From Anaerolineae bacterium (GTDB lineage Bacteria > Chloroflexota > Anaerolineae > Anaerolineales > Villigracilaceae): DNA of 64,000 nt. Position 1 is the first letter of the stretch. Every line of letters begins with the position of its first letter. Position numbers and translations under genes: made by a program. Below are positions 16,618-25,645 of the stretch, piece by piece. The DNA lies in assembly GCA_017303655.1 (NCBI GenBank), contig JAFLCE010000006.1, forward strand, positions 1 through 64,000. Reading direction: 5' to 3'. Under the pieces are notes generated by a model that saw only the letters and a list, made by a program, of their open reading frames with translations, ran no database searches and had not been told where the DNA came from.

Positions 16618-17805
16618 CTATCGTCCGATAAGCACAATCTCTCTTTGTGGCTCTCCAATGTATAAAGCGCCTTCTTGGGTGAGGACAACATCCTCTTCGA
16701 GTCCGATATATCCCTGCGAGACTGCCAGCCCAGGTTCGATGGTATAGACCTGACCAACTTCCAATGTCTGATTAGGTGAGTCGCCGTACTTTTCCCATTG
16801 CGGACCTAACAGCGCGCCGCCGTCATGCGCTACACGCCCGAGTTGATGCCCAAGCGCGTACATGTATTCGGGATAACCAGAATCTGTTAAGACCTCGCGT
16901 GAGATCACATCAATCGAATTGCCTGTGACGCCCGCTTTCATTGCGCCGCGTGATTGTTCAATTGCCGTCCGAACGGTGATGAATCCGCGCTGCACTTCGA
17001 GTGGAGCCTCGGTCTCGCCTTCGCGTAAGACATATGCTACGCGTTGAATGTCAGAACAATAGCCTTCATATTTCACGCCAAAATCAAAGTGGATGACGTG
17101 CCCCGGTTCAATACGGATGTCCGTCGGTCCGTTGTGCCCGACGGGGGAGTTAGGACCAGAGTTGACGGCGGGGTTGTTTTCGCTGGGCCAGGCATGTCCC
17201 ACGCCGTATTCTTTCATCAGCGCATGCATGTAATCGGCAACTTCGATCTCGGTCATGCCGACTTTGATGAAGGCGAAGGTCTTTTCGTATATTTCATTAG
17301 TGATGTCCACCGCTTTTTGGATGCGAGCCAGTTCGGTTTGGGTTTTCCGTCCGCGCATGGCGTTGATGACTGGTTCGGCGCTGACGAGTCTGTCCGCGTA
17401 GGGCGTGTCTGCTAGATAATCTTTCAACTCTTCATACATGGAGTGGGTCAAGCCGTCCGCGTGGACGTTGTTGCGGGAGGTGTTAACCGCTATCTGTTGC
17501 GGTGCGAGGCGAATGATCGTATCGCGCAGCAATTCCTTGGCAGATTTGTCATAGCCAATCACTTCACTATATACACCCATTCGTAAGGCTGTATCTTTTT
17601 CTAGGTTGCCAAGGATGAATATCTTTTCGCCTTTACGCGTGAGGAGGATCGCCGAATGCCAGGTCAGGTCGTTTTCGCCGATGAGGAAGTCCAGCACAGG
17701 GTCACGCACGCCGCTGGTCTCGCGGACGAAGGTGAGCCAGAGGTCGGTGTCCTGTTCTTTGAGAATTTCAATAGCTTGATTTACTTTTTCATCAATTAAT
17801 GACAT
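16618..17805 (-). CDS. M24-family metallopeptidase (Xaa-Pro aminopeptidase-like)
   Basis: The 395-aa protein has a creatinase-type N-terminal domain (~1-165) and a pita-bread catalytic domain. The five metal ligands are visible: Asp in HFDFGVKYE, Asp in CSDIQRVAY, His in ALGHQLGRVAHDGG, Glu in YTIEPGLA and Glu in GLEEDVVL. It should cleave N-terminal residues ahead of proline or act as a related dipeptidase in the cytoplasm. Substrate is not decidable. It follows the MFS gene by 12 nt with SD AAGGAG in the gap, so the two are co-transcribed. It may process peptides or amino-acid conjugates imported or exported by that transporter. Confidence 0.92.
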   Translation of the reverse strand: MSLIDEKVNQAIEILKEQDTDLWLTFVRETSGVRDPVLDFLIGENDLTWHSAILLTRKGEKIFILGNLEKDTALRMGVYSEVIGYDKSAKELLRDTIIRLAPQQIAVNTSRNNVHADGLTHSMYEELKDYLADTPYADRLVSAEPVINAMRGRKTQTELARIQKAVDITNEIYEKTFAFIKVGMTEIEVADYMHALMKEYGVGHAWPSENNPAVNSGPNSPVGHNGPTDIRIEPGHVIHFDFGVKYEGYCSDIQRVAYVLREGETEAPLEVQRGFITVRTAIEQSRGAMKAGVTGNSIDVISREVLTDSGYPEYMYALGHQLGRVAHDGGALLGPQWEKYGDSPNQTLEVGQVYTIEPGLAVSQGYIGLEEDVVLTQEGALYIGEPQREIVLIGR

Positions 17806-17817
17806 TGGAAAATCTCC

Positions 17818-19083
17818 TTATGCAGTTGCAGCCTTTTGCCTGCGCGGATCTTTGACGAGGAATACTAAAATACCGATCATCACCAGAGAGAGAACGATTG
17901 AGATGCTGAATGTTGGAATGAATCCAGCCGAGTCCGCGATCCAGCCGCCGAGGATGGGGGCGATGATGGTGGCAGGCGCGGTGAGGGTTTGCGAAAGCCC
18001 AATGTAGATGGGACGTTCAGACTCACTGCCAAAGTCTACTGTCATGGTCATGCCGATTGTCCAGATGGAGACGTTTGCCATGCCGGTGAGAAGAAAGATC
18101 GGATAGAACCATGCAATGGAGGCGGCATTCCATGCCAGCACGGCGCTGAGGAATGCGGCGACGGCTCCCGTGATGAGCATGGCGCGATGACCGATCCGGT
18201 CGCCGATCCAACCCATGCCAATGTTAGCAATCGTTTGTGAGATAGTCAGCGTCGCTGTGAGGTAGCCTGCCACGACCTCGGTCATGCCGAATTCGCGCAG
18301 GGCGTAGATGATGTAGAACGAGAATCCCATGGTAGCAAACTGTGAGAGGATGCGCGCGCTCAAGAACCAGTTGAAATTTTTGTCGCGGCTCAGCACCTTT
18401 TTGGCATCGTCCCAAAAGTGAGTTTTTTCTTCGGGGATGATCTTCTCGTTATCTTCTGGTTCGTGGGTGGCGGCTAGGGCGAACCAACTCAAGGTGAAGA
18501 AAATGCTTGCAATGAAGAAGCAGACCGCAAAGTCCCAGGGAGAGGCGAGGGCATTGAGCAGATATCCGGCTGCGATGGCTGATCCGCTAATGAAGAGATT
18601 CGCCAGCCCGGCTTGCATCCCAAAAAATGTACCGCGTGATTCAGGCGGGATGATCTTGGAGATCATCGAAGTCCATGCATTGGCAGTGAAGCCGCCACCG
18701 AGTCCCTGCCAGACGAGTAATAGGAAGGTGAGGAGCAACCCAGCATTCGCCCCAACGATGGGGAGTAGCAGTGCTACGATGGCAAAGCCTAAAAATGGGA
18801 TGCGCTCATGGACGGTCATCAGCAGCACAGTGCGTAGATAATGACGTAAGCGCGAAACGTGACTGGCGGTAAAGAGTTGTGGCAACAGCCAGCCCGCCGA
18901 GTGAATGGCAGGGACGAGACCGATCAGCATGGCGGAGTCGGTCATGGAGGCGACGAAGAGTGGCAGGATGGTGCCGAAGGAGGCGAAACCAAGCGCCATG
19001 CCGAATAGTCCGCCATCCCATAAACCTACGGTGACATTGTGTTTTAGATTTTTTCGAATATCTTGTTCAAGTGGGGAAAGCAT
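17818..19083 (-). CDS. MFS transporter
   Basis: A 421-aa membrane protein with about 12 helices in two halves. The between-helix motif GWIGDRIGHRAMLITGAV is the major facilitator signature A (G-x3-D-R-x-G-R-R type). The long cytoplasmic loop between helices 6 and 7 is charged (EPEDNEKIIPEEKTHFWDDA). The substrate is unknown. TAAAAT ends 6 nt before the ATG and there is no SD, so a leaderless transcript is predicted. The downstream M24 peptidase is in the same operon. Confidence 0.92.
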   Translation of the reverse strand: MLSPLEQDIRKNLKHNVTVGLWDGGLFGMALGFASFGTILPLFVASMTDSAMLIGLVPAIHSAGWLLPQLFTASHVSRLRHYLRTVLLMTVHERIPFLGFAIVALLLPIVGANAGLLLTFLLLVWQGLGGGFTANAWTSMISKIIPPESRGTFFGMQAGLANLFISGSAIAAGYLLNALASPWDFAVCFFIASIFFTLSWFALAATHEPEDNEKIIPEEKTHFWDDAKKVLSRDKNFNWFLSARILSQFATMGFSFYIIYALREFGMTEVVAGYLTATLTISQTIANIGMGWIGDRIGHRAMLITGAVAAFLSAVLAWNAASIAWFYPIFLLTGMANVSIWTIGMTMTVDFGSESERPIYIGLSQTLTAPATIIAPILGGWIADSAGFIPTFSISIVLSLVMIGILVFLVKDPRRQKAATA

Positions 19084-19089
19084 GAATGG

Positions 19090-19095
19090 ATTTTA
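19090..19095 (-). promoter_or_regulatory. -10 box of leaderless MFS gene
   Basis: TAAAAT on the minus strand, then CCATTC, then ATG at 19083. Confidence 0.55.
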
Positions 19096-19232
19096 CCTTA
19101 TCGAATTGATAATGACTTAAATAATCGCAGTACTAATGATAAGAGTATGATTTCATTCTACTTATACAGTGCTACAATAAAGATCGAAATGAGATTTTCC
19201 CCATGCTGTGGAAGCAATGAAAAGGAGTAAAC

Positions 19233-19709
19233 ATGAAAGGTGATGCGAAGTTAATAAAGGCACTCAATGATATGCTGGCGGATGAACTAACCGCTATTAG
19301 CCAGTTGATGGTTCATTCTGAAATGTGCTCGAATTGGGGCTATGAGAAACTGCACAAGCAGATCGAAAAGCAGGCGATCGATGAGATGCGTCATGCCGAA
19401 TGGCTGATCAGCCGTATCCTCTTTTTGGATGGAATGCCGGTCGTTTCAAAGCTGAACGAAATGAAGATCGGCAAGTCTGTATTGGAAATGTTCACCAACG
19501 ACGAGAACGCCGAGCTGGGAGCGATCAGCGCCTACAATGCAGGCATTCAATTGGCGGGCGAAGTCAGCGACCAATCCACGGCGGACTTGCTGACGACCAT
19601 CCTCAAGATGGAGGAGGGGCATCACGACTGGGCAAAGAAACAGCGGACGCAGATCGAGCAGATGGGGCTGGAAAATTATCTGAGCAATCAGGCGGGCGCT
19701 GGAGATTAA
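19233..19709 (+). CDS. bfr: bacterioferritin
   Basis: This 158-aa four-helix ferritin-family protein matches Bfr length. Ferroxidase ligands appear as ELTAISQ (Glu, helix A), IDEMRHAEWL (Glu and His, helix B), ENAELGAISAY (Glu, helix C) and EEGHHDWAK (Glu and His, helix D). The Met of DEMRHAE corresponds to the haem-ligand Met52 of E. coli Bfr. It should oxidise and store iron as a 24-mer cage. SD AAGGAG (19222-19227) precedes the ATG, and a strong terminator follows. Monocistronic; divergent from the MFS operon. Confidence 0.95.
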   Translation: MKGDAKLIKALNDMLADELTAISQLMVHSEMCSNWGYEKLHKQIEKQAIDEMRHAEWLISRILFLDGMPVVSKLNEMKIGKSVLEMFTNDENAELGAISAYNAGIQLAGEVSDQSTADLLTTILKMEEGHHDWAKKQRTQIEQMGLENYLSNQAGAGD

Positions 19710-19731
19710 AGAACCTCGGCTACGCTTGAGC

Positions 19732-19761
19732 AAAACTCACCCAATGACTTGGGTGAGTTTT
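19732..19761 (+). terminator. intrinsic terminator of bfr
   Basis: A 13-bp perfect stem (AAAACTCACCCAA / TTGGGTGAGTTTT) with a 4-nt loop and a T-rich tail. Confidence 0.9.
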
Positions 19762-19771
19762 TATTTAACTC

Positions 19772-19818
19772 TTGACAACTTTGCTCACTTTGGTCTAAAA
19801 TGAAAACGAACGTTCGTT
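19772..19818 (+). promoter_or_regulatory. sigma-70 promoter and TetR operator of the efflux operon
   Basis: TTGACA (19772-19777), 18 nt, TAAAAT (19796-19801). The 14-bp perfect palindrome AACGAACGTTCGTT (19805-19818) covers the expected transcription start, as expected for autorepression by the tetR gene at 19841. Confidence 0.8.
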
Positions 19819-19840
19819 CATTTTTATTTGGAAGGAAACC

Positions 19841-20458
19841 ATGCCTGTAAAAGAGAAGGAAACCCCAACCAAAGGTGAGGAGACCCGCCTGGCGATCGAA
19901 GATGCCGCCATCGAGTTATTTATGGAGCATGGTTATCATGCCACGTCCATGCGCGAGATCTCGAAACACGCCAACCTGGCGCTGGGCGGCATCTATAACC
20001 ATTTCAAAAGTAAAGAAGAAATATTCGAAGCCATTATTGTCGATAAACATCCCTATAAAAAGATCCTACCCCTCATCCTTGAAGCGGAAGGGGAGACGAT
20101 GGATGATTTTCTCAGCCATGCGGCGCGAGTGGTTATCAAGGAATTAACCTCCCAGCCGTATTACATCAAATTGATGATGATCGAGATTGCTGAGTTCAAT
20201 GGTACGCACGGCGCTGTGCTGATCAAGGAGATCGGACCTAAATTACTGCCGGTCTTCGAGCATATTATCAAGACTCGTAAAAATCTGCGCGTGACCAACC
20301 CAGCATTATTAATGCGAACTTTCATCGGCATGGTCGTTTCATACATGATCACCGATATGCTCATATCCAATTCCATGTTAAATAAGTTGATGCCCAAAAA
20401 TCCCATCGATGTCTATGTGGATGTGTACATGCATGGCATCGTCAAACTTGAGGCTTGA
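19841..20458 (+). CDS. TetR-family repressor of the ABC efflux operon
   Basis: The 205-aa protein has the TetR DNA-binding domain at ~18-65 (AIELFMEHGYHATSMREISK, ALGGIYNHFKSKEEIFEAI) and an all-helical ligand-binding C-terminal domain of unknown ligand. The palindromic operator lies 23 nt upstream, so autoregulation is expected. The stop is 4 nt before the permease ATG and the following five genes run the same way. The arrangement parallels ybiH/cecR with ybhGFSR in enterobacteria. The ligand is likely a toxic hydrophobic compound, which is inference. Confidence 0.93.
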   Translation: MPVKEKETPTKGEETRLAIEDAAIELFMEHGYHATSMREISKHANLALGGIYNHFKSKEEIFEAIIVDKHPYKKILPLILEAEGETMDDFLSHAARVVIKELTSQPYYIKLMMIEIAEFNGTHGAVLIKEIGPKLLPVFEHIIKTRKNLRVTNPALLMRTFIGMVVSYMITDMLISNSMLNKLMPKNPIDVYVDVYMHGIVKLEA

Positions 20459-20462
20459 TCCC

Positions 20463-21593
20463 ATGTTCAATACCCGTATTATGTCTATTGTCCGTAAGGA
20501 ATTCACGCAGATCTTCCGCGATCCGCGTTCACTGGCGCTGATCATCGTCATGCCTATCATTCAGTTGTTTTTGCTTGGGTATGCCGCCACTACTGACGTG
20601 AAGAATGTTCCCATCGCCGTACTGGATCAAAGTCAGAGTTCTCAATCCCGCGAATTGTTGGATGCCTTCCGCGCTGCTGATTATTTCCGCATTGACTATT
20701 ACATCGGCTCAACCGATGAATATCAACTGCTGATCGAGGCTGGCAAGATCCGCGCGGCGTTGGTCATTCCACCTGATTATGATGTTCAGGTTCTGGATGG
20801 CAAAGCACAAGTCCTTTTTGTGCTGGATGGTTCGGATGGTAGCGTGGGGGCGACCGCGCTTTCCACGGCGCGACTCATCGGGCAATCATATGCCACCAAG
20901 GTACAGGAGAGTCAATTCGCCTTGCGCGGTTCCGGCTCCATGCCTACGCCGCCAGTGGAAGTACGCACCCAGGTTTGGTACAACCCTGATTTTCGTTCCG
21001 CCTACTTCATGATTCCTGGCGTGATTGGCATGATCCTTTCATTCATCACCACCATTCTCACTGCCACGACCATCGTCCGTGAGCGTGAGCGCGGCACGAT
21101 CGAACAACTTATCGTCACACCGATCCGCTCATGGGAGTTGATCGTCGGCAAACTGTTGCCGTACGTCATCCTCGCTTTTGTAGAAACCTTCGAAATTCTC
21201 ATCGTCGGTCATCTTGTCTTTGATGTCCCTGTGCGCGGGAGTCTTTTGCTCATCACCTTGGCTTCTGGTTTATTCCTCATGTCCAGCTTGGGCATTGGTT
21301 TGTTCGCTTCCACCATTGCCAATACGCAACAAGAAGCCATGCTGACGGTGATGATGTTCAATTTGCCCATGATTTTTCTTTCCGGCTTTTTCTTCCCTGT
21401 GCAAGCCATGCCGCAATTTTTGCAGTTGGTTTCATATGCCATTCCACTGCGCTATTATCTCGTCGTAATTCGCGCGCTCATGCTTAAGGGCGTTGGCATC
21501 GCTGCTATTCAAAGCGAGCTCATCGCGCTAACAATTTTTGGCATCGTCATCATGGGTGCCGCCGCTCTGCGTTTTAGAAAACGTCTCGATTAA
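20463..21593 (+). CDS. ABC-2 type exporter permease
   Basis: A 376-aa permease with an N-terminal helix (PRSLALIIVMPIIQLFLLGY), a large extracytoplasmic domain (~45-180) and five C-terminal helices. This is the YhiH/YbhS type. The segment ERERGTIEQLIVTPI is the coupling element of the family. I place the start at 20463 (MFNTRIMSIVRKEF), because upstream in-frame codons would overlap tetR and lack family character. It pairs with the two ATPases at 23457 and 24397; only one permease gene is present, so it probably works as a homodimer. Confidence 0.92.
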   Translation: MFNTRIMSIVRKEFTQIFRDPRSLALIIVMPIIQLFLLGYAATTDVKNVPIAVLDQSQSSQSRELLDAFRAADYFRIDYYIGSTDEYQLLIEAGKIRAALVIPPDYDVQVLDGKAQVLFVLDGSDGSVGATALSTARLIGQSYATKVQESQFALRGSGSMPTPPVEVRTQVWYNPDFRSAYFMIPGVIGMILSFITTILTATTIVRERERGTIEQLIVTPIRSWELIVGKLLPYVILAFVETFEILIVGHLVFDVPVRGSLLLITLASGLFLMSSLGIGLFASTIANTQQEAMLTVMMFNLPMIFLSGFFFPVQAMPQFLQLVSYAIPLRYYLVVIRALMLKGVGIAAIQSELIALTIFGIVIMGAAALRFRKRLD

Positions 21594-21614
21594 CTTTCAA
21601 CTCTGGAGTCTCTC

Positions 21615-22919
21615 ATGCAACCTAAACTTCCCCCTCTTCCCGTCCGTATTGTTGTGGCTGTGATCGTGCTTGGTACGCTGGCATACTTTGGCTTTCAATC
21701 ACTCAAAGATGATACCAACGGCAGTCTGACCGCTTCTGGCACCATCGAAGCGACCATTGTGAACGTCGCCCCTGAAACCGCTGGTAAGGTGACGGATGTC
21801 CGCGCCGATGAAGGCGAATCGGTGACGAAGGGACAACCGCTTCTCACCCTCGACGCAAGCCTGCTGACTGCCCAACAAGCCGTTGCCTCCGCCGCAGTGG
21901 ATTCTGCCACTGCCGCCCTCGCCGCCGCTCAAACCAAATATGACCAAACCCTCGATGCCGCTCTTTCTGCTCAGGCAACACAACGTTCCAAAGATTGGCA
22001 AGTCGATGCTCCCAGCGAATTTGACCAGCCCAATTGGTATATTGAGCAAGATCAACAGATCGAGGCTGCCCAAACCGAGCTGGATGCTGCGCAAGCTGAT
22101 ATCGACGATGCGAATGCTAATCTCGACAAAGTCATCACTGATTTGAAGAATTCTGACTACCTGCAAGCCGAACAAGACCTTGCTGATGCACGTGCCGCCT
22201 TTATCATTGCCGAGCAGGTGAAAGATCAGGCAGCAGATGCTTCAGATAGCGGTGGATTAAACGAAGCCGCGCAAGATTATTACGATGAAGCGCTGACCAA
22301 TCTTGATGATGCTGAAGAAGCCTATAACGACTTGATGAATAGCGATGAAGCCAGTGATATTGAATACGCACGCGGAAAAGTCCTCGTTGCTCAGCAACGT
22401 TATGATGCCGCCTATGCTCGCTTGCTCACACTGCAAACTGGCGAACAATCTCCTGCTGTGATCACCGCTGGCAAAGAATTGGATAGGGCGAAGTCTGCAC
22501 TTGCACAGGCAGAAGCAAGCTTGGCGTTGATTGATACGCAGATCGCCAAACTCGAAGTCCACGCCCCAATGGACGGAGTCATATTAACCCGTAATGTGGA
22601 GCCGGGAGAATTTGTCCAGCCAGGTGCGGCAGCTCTCACCATCGGTAATCTCTCAGACCTGACCATCACTGTCTACGTTCCTGAAAATCGCTACGGAGAG
22701 ATTTCTCTTGGTCAGACCGTCGAAGTGACCGTGGACTCGTTCCCTGGCATCACCTTCACTGCCACGGTGATTCAGATCGCAAATAAAGCCGAGTTCACTC
22801 CGCGCAATGTGCAGACGGTGGAAGGACGCAGCGCCACGATGTTCGCTATCAAACTCAGCGTGCAAGATGCAGAAGGACGCCTGAAACCGGGCATGCCTGC
22901 GGATGTGGCGTTCAAATAG
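21615..22919 (+). CDS. HlyD-type membrane fusion protein
   Basis: The 434-aa protein has an N-terminal membrane anchor (~10-28, IVVAVIVLGTLAYFGF). A split lipoyl/barrel-sandwich domain follows (TIVNVAPETAGKVTDVRADE and APMDGVILTRNVEPGEFV). A long Ala/Gln/Asp-rich coiled-coil hairpin (~85-310) and a C-terminal beta-barrel complete it. The hairpin is longer than in typical YbhG. In a didermic cell it would bridge to an outer channel; in a single-membrane Chloroflexota cell it may simply extend the exporter. That point is inference. Confidence 0.92.
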   Translation: MQPKLPPLPVRIVVAVIVLGTLAYFGFQSLKDDTNGSLTASGTIEATIVNVAPETAGKVTDVRADEGESVTKGQPLLTLDASLLTAQQAVASAAVDSATAALAAAQTKYDQTLDAALSAQATQRSKDWQVDAPSEFDQPNWYIEQDQQIEAAQTELDAAQADIDDANANLDKVITDLKNSDYLQAEQDLADARAAFIIAEQVKDQAADASDSGGLNEAAQDYYDEALTNLDDAEEAYNDLMNSDEASDIEYARGKVLVAQQRYDAAYARLLTLQTGEQSPAVITAGKELDRAKSALAQAEASLALIDTQIAKLEVHAPMDGVILTRNVEPGEFVQPGAAALTIGNLSDLTITVYVPENRYGEISLGQTVEVTVDSFPGITFTATVIQIANKAEFTPRNVQTVEGRSATMFAIKLSVQDAEGRLKPGMPADVAFK

Positions 22920-22967
22920 TTTTATTTTTTGACAGTTTGGTAGTTACTGATTGATGAAGAGGTAATT

Positions 22968-23435
22968 ATGAAACCTGTTGCGTTCGACTGGTCGAAAATG
23001 AAAAATATCCAGAAAATCCATCGCACACTTTATGCTATTGGATTTGGTCCACTCATCGGCTGGTTTATCGTCTTGTTGACGACGACGGGCAGAAAGTCTG
23101 GAAAGAAGCGGGTGACGCCTCTTCAATATGAAAAGATCGCTGAAGATTACTACCTCGGTGCGGCGCGCGGATTGAATGCGGATTGGGTTCGTAATATCCA
23201 ATCGAATCCACAGGTGGAACTACGCGTGGGTGCGAAGCAAATTCAAGGCACGGCGGAGATCGTCACCGACCCTTGTAGGTTTGCCGATTTTATCGAAGTG
23301 CGACTTGAACGGCATCCGCGCCTGATTGGCTTAATTATGGAAAAGGCACATGGTTTGCCTCGGCGCCCCAGCCGTGAACAGTTAGAAGACATGGCAAAAA
23401 CCGAAGCAGTTGTAATCGTACGACCCAACGTTTAA
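22968..23435 (+). CDS. deazaflavin-dependent nitroreductase-family protein
   Basis: The 155-aa protein matches the F420/FMN split-barrel family (DUF385, Ddn-like). Features are LTTTGRKSGKKRVTPLQYE with the phosphate-binding Thr/Lys cluster, YYLGAARGLNADWVRNIQSN, and the QVELRVG strand. An N-terminal hydrophobic segment may attach it to the membrane. These proteins reduce quinones or nitro compounds with F420H2 or a flavin. Its place between the fusion protein and the ATPases suggests it modifies the exported or sensed compound. Confidence 0.85.
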   Translation: MKPVAFDWSKMKNIQKIHRTLYAIGFGPLIGWFIVLLTTTGRKSGKKRVTPLQYEKIAEDYYLGAARGLNADWVRNIQSNPQVELRVGAKQIQGTAEIVTDPCRFADFIEVRLERHPRLIGLIMEKAHGLPRRPSREQLEDMAKTEAVVIVRPNV

Positions 23436-23456
23436 CGTTCAACCAAAAGGCTGTTT

Positions 23457-24404
23457 ATGAATGATTATCTGGTAAATGCAAAAAACTTGAAAAAATCCTT
23501 CGGTTCAACTCCTGCCTTAGAGGATATCTCCCTGCATGTTAAGAAAGGCGAGATCTACGGGCTGGTTGGTTCAGACGGCGCGGGCAAGACGACGACGATG
23601 CGTTTGCTCGTTGGTGCACTGTTGCCCGATGCAGGCGAGATCCATGTCTGCGGCTATGATGTACTGAAGCAGGTTGAACAAGTGCGCTCACAGATCGGGT
23701 ATCTTTCACAGCGCTTTTCCATGTACGAAGACCTGACGGTTCTGGAGAACATCCGCTTCTTTGCCGAGATTCGCGGGCTGTCTTCATCTGAATGGTTGCC
23801 ACGTTCGCTGGAGATTTTAGATTTTGTCGGTTTGGAAAAATTCAAAGACCGCCGCGCCGGTCAACTTTCTGGCGGTATGAAGCAGAAACTTGGTCTGGCT
23901 TCGGCGCTGGTGACTCGTCCGCGTTTGTTATTGCTCGATGAACCCACAACAGGAGTCGACCCTGTGACCCGCCAGGATTTTTGGCAACTGGTTATCAAGT
24001 TAGTCGGCTCGCGTGAAGGGGATGGCGTTTCTGTCATCATATCCACTCCATATATGGATGAAGCCTCGCGTTGTCATCGGGTGGGCTTCATGAAGAACGG
24101 CAAGATCATCGCGGAAGATACCCCCTCTACTTTGCGTGCTCTGTTGAATGACCGTGTGCTTGAACTGCGCGGCAATCCAATCAATACTTTGCGCCATATC
24201 GCGCATCAAGATGAAGATGTGGAAGATGTTGCCGCATTCGGCGATAAGCTGCATCTACGCGTTAAAGAAAAATCTGCCAAACGAGTAATTACGCGGCTTT
24301 CGAAAAACATCAAAGCGCAAAATGTACAACTCACCGAACTCCGTCTCATTCCGCCTGCCTTGGAAGATGTCTTCATTGCCTTATCGGAGTCCAACCATGA
24401 CTGA
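23457..24404 (+). CDS. ABC exporter ATPase, first subunit
   Basis: The 315-aa ATPase has Walker A GSDGAGKTTTMRL, Q-loop IGYLSQRF, signature LSGGMKQKLGLA, Walker B LLLLDEPTTGVDP and a C-terminal regulatory extension (~225-315) typical of ABC-2 exporters. The switch position, normally HDMDEA or THYMDEA, reads STPYMDEA, so the H-loop His is replaced by Pro. This NBD may therefore be the weak or non-catalytic half of a heterodimer with the next gene. The stop overlaps that gene by 8 nt. Confidence 0.94.
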   Translation: MNDYLVNAKNLKKSFGSTPALEDISLHVKKGEIYGLVGSDGAGKTTTMRLLVGALLPDAGEIHVCGYDVLKQVEQVRSQIGYLSQRFSMYEDLTVLENIRFFAEIRGLSSSEWLPRSLEILDFVGLEKFKDRRAGQLSGGMKQKLGLASALVTRPRLLLLDEPTTGVDPVTRQDFWQLVIKLVGSREGDGVSVIISTPYMDEASRCHRVGFMKNGKIIAEDTPSTLRALLNDRVLELRGNPINTLRHIAHQDEDVEDVAAFGDKLHLRVKEKSAKRVITRLSKNIKAQNVQLTELRLIPPALEDVFIALSESNHD

Positions 24405-25302
24405 GCCCGTCATCACTGTTCAAAACCTCACGCGCCGCTTTGGTGACTTCGTCGCTGTCGATCACATTAACTTTGAAGTGGGCAAAGGCGAGATCGTCGG
24501 CTACCTCGGACCGAACGGCTCCGGCAAAACTACCACCATTCGCATGTTGCTCGGTCTACTTCAACCCAGCGACGGCAAGGCGACAGTCTTGGGATACGAC
24601 GTCCACAAACAAAGCGAGGAAGTCCGCGCGCGGGTGGGCTACATGTCGCAAAAGTTTGCGATCTATGATGACCTGACCACCTACGAAAATTTGACCTTCT
24701 ATGGCGGCGTCTATGGGATTACGGATAAAGCCCGCATCAAGCAGACGTTGGAACTGGTCGGTCTCTCTGGGCATGAGCATACGCTGACAAGGGACCTGTC
24801 CACCGGCTGGCGTCAGCGACTGTCACTGGGCATTGCCATGGTGCATGAACCCAAGTTACTCTTTCTTGATGAACCCACCTCTGGCGTGGATCCTACTGCC
24901 CGCCGTGCCTTTTGGGATCTGATCTATCAACTCGCTGAAGAAGGTGTGACTATTCTTGTCACCACCCATTACATGGACGAAGCCGAGTACTGCGAACGCG
25001 TTGGGGTGATGCGCGACGGTAAACTATTAGCAATGGATACGCCCACGAATCTAAAACGCTCCATCATCACTGGCGACGTCTGGGAAGTATTCGCACATCC
25101 GCTTGAGCAGGGCTTGGAAGTTTTGCAAGAACTTGCTGGAGTGGAACGTGTCGGCTTGGCAGGCGATCACTTGCGTGTGATCAGCTCCAACGTTAAGAAA
25201 GAGGCGTTGCAAAGCCTGTTGAGCAAGAAAAAGATAAAGGTTGAAAGAATCGAGAGGGGAGAAGCCACGTTGGAAGATGTCTTCCTTGCCTTGGCGAGAT
25301 GA
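24397..25302 (+). CDS. ABC exporter ATPase, second subunit
   Basis: A 301-aa ATPase with Walker A GPNGSGKTTTIRM, Walker B LLFLDEPTSGVDP and a normal H-loop (TTHYMDEA). The signature is LSTGWRQRLSLG instead of LSGGQ. The two NBDs thus differ in complementary ways: one lacks the switch His, the other has a changed signature. E. coli YbhF fuses two such NBDs in one chain. Start chosen at 24397 (MTEPVITVQNL), overlapping the previous stop; earlier in-frame codons would lie deep in the upstream gene. Confidence 0.94.
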   Translation: MTEPVITVQNLTRRFGDFVAVDHINFEVGKGEIVGYLGPNGSGKTTTIRMLLGLLQPSDGKATVLGYDVHKQSEEVRARVGYMSQKFAIYDDLTTYENLTFYGGVYGITDKARIKQTLELVGLSGHEHTLTRDLSTGWRQRLSLGIAMVHEPKLLFLDEPTSGVDPTARRAFWDLIYQLAEEGVTILVTTHYMDEAEYCERVGVMRDGKLLAMDTPTNLKRSIITGDVWEVFAHPLEQGLEVLQELAGVERVGLAGDHLRVISSNVKKEALQSLLSKKKIKVERIERGEATLEDVFLALAR

Positions 25303-25313
25303 GAACGAGTTGA

Positions 25314-25359
25314 AAAGTTTGCAGGTCTAAACGTTTGAACGTTCAAACCTGCAAACTTT
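25314..25359. repeat. inverted repeat between convergent genes
   Basis: Arms AAAGTTTGCAGGT and ACCTGCAAACTTT (13 bp, perfect) enclose a second palindrome, GTTTGAACGTTCAAAC (25333-25348). It lies 12 bp after the ABC gene and 12 bp before the PspC gene end and probably terminates both. The core AAACGTTCAAAC recurs at 26051-26062. Confidence 0.8.
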
Positions 25360-25370
25360 GACAACGTTTT

Positions 25371-25562
25371 TTACTGCTCAGGGGTGACGATTGCCATGAT
25401 GAGATAGACCAATAGCATGGCACCGTTGAAGGTGAAAAATCCCAGCACAAATAACAAGCGGACAATGGTTGGGTCAATGTTGAGATAGTCGCCAAGCCCG
25501 GCACATACGCCTGCGATCATGCGGTTGGATTTGCTCCGCGTTAGGGTTTTGATGTCGTTCAT
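25371..25562 (-). CDS. PspC-domain membrane protein
   Basis: The 63-aa protein is a single PspC domain: charged start (LTRSKSNRMIAGVCAGLGDY) and a hydrophobic helix pair (PTIVRLLFVLGFFTFNGAML). PspC proteins sense or buffer envelope stress with PspA in bacteria that have it; many Chloroflexota carry only such short stand-alone forms. SD GGAG is 6 nt before the ATG. No pspA or pspB neighbour is present. Confidence 0.9.
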   Translation of the reverse strand: MNDIKTLTRSKSNRMIAGVCAGLGDYLNIDPTIVRLLFVLGFFTFNGAMLLVYLIMAIVTPEQ

Positions 25563-25579
25563 GTTTACTCCTTTCGTTT

Positions 25580-25612
25580 AGGTGACAGTCATTTCAAAAG
25601 TGACTGTCACCT
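25580..25612. repeat. 12-bp inverted repeat upstream of the PspC gene
   Basis: AGGTGACAGTCA / TGACTGTCACCT are perfect arms with a 9-nt loop. The hairpin lies between the stop of the 25646 gene and the PspC SD; it lacks a clear minus-strand T-run, so it could be a repeat or an operator rather than a terminator. Confidence 0.7.
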
Positions 25613-25645
25613 TTTATTACGCGGATAAACGAAAAGAGTTGCGGG

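Noticed and set aside
20409..20462. Longer N-terminus for the ABC permease
   Set aside because: It would overlap tetR by 50 nt and encodes a Cys/Met-rich stretch unlike permeases; ATG 20463 gives the normal start.
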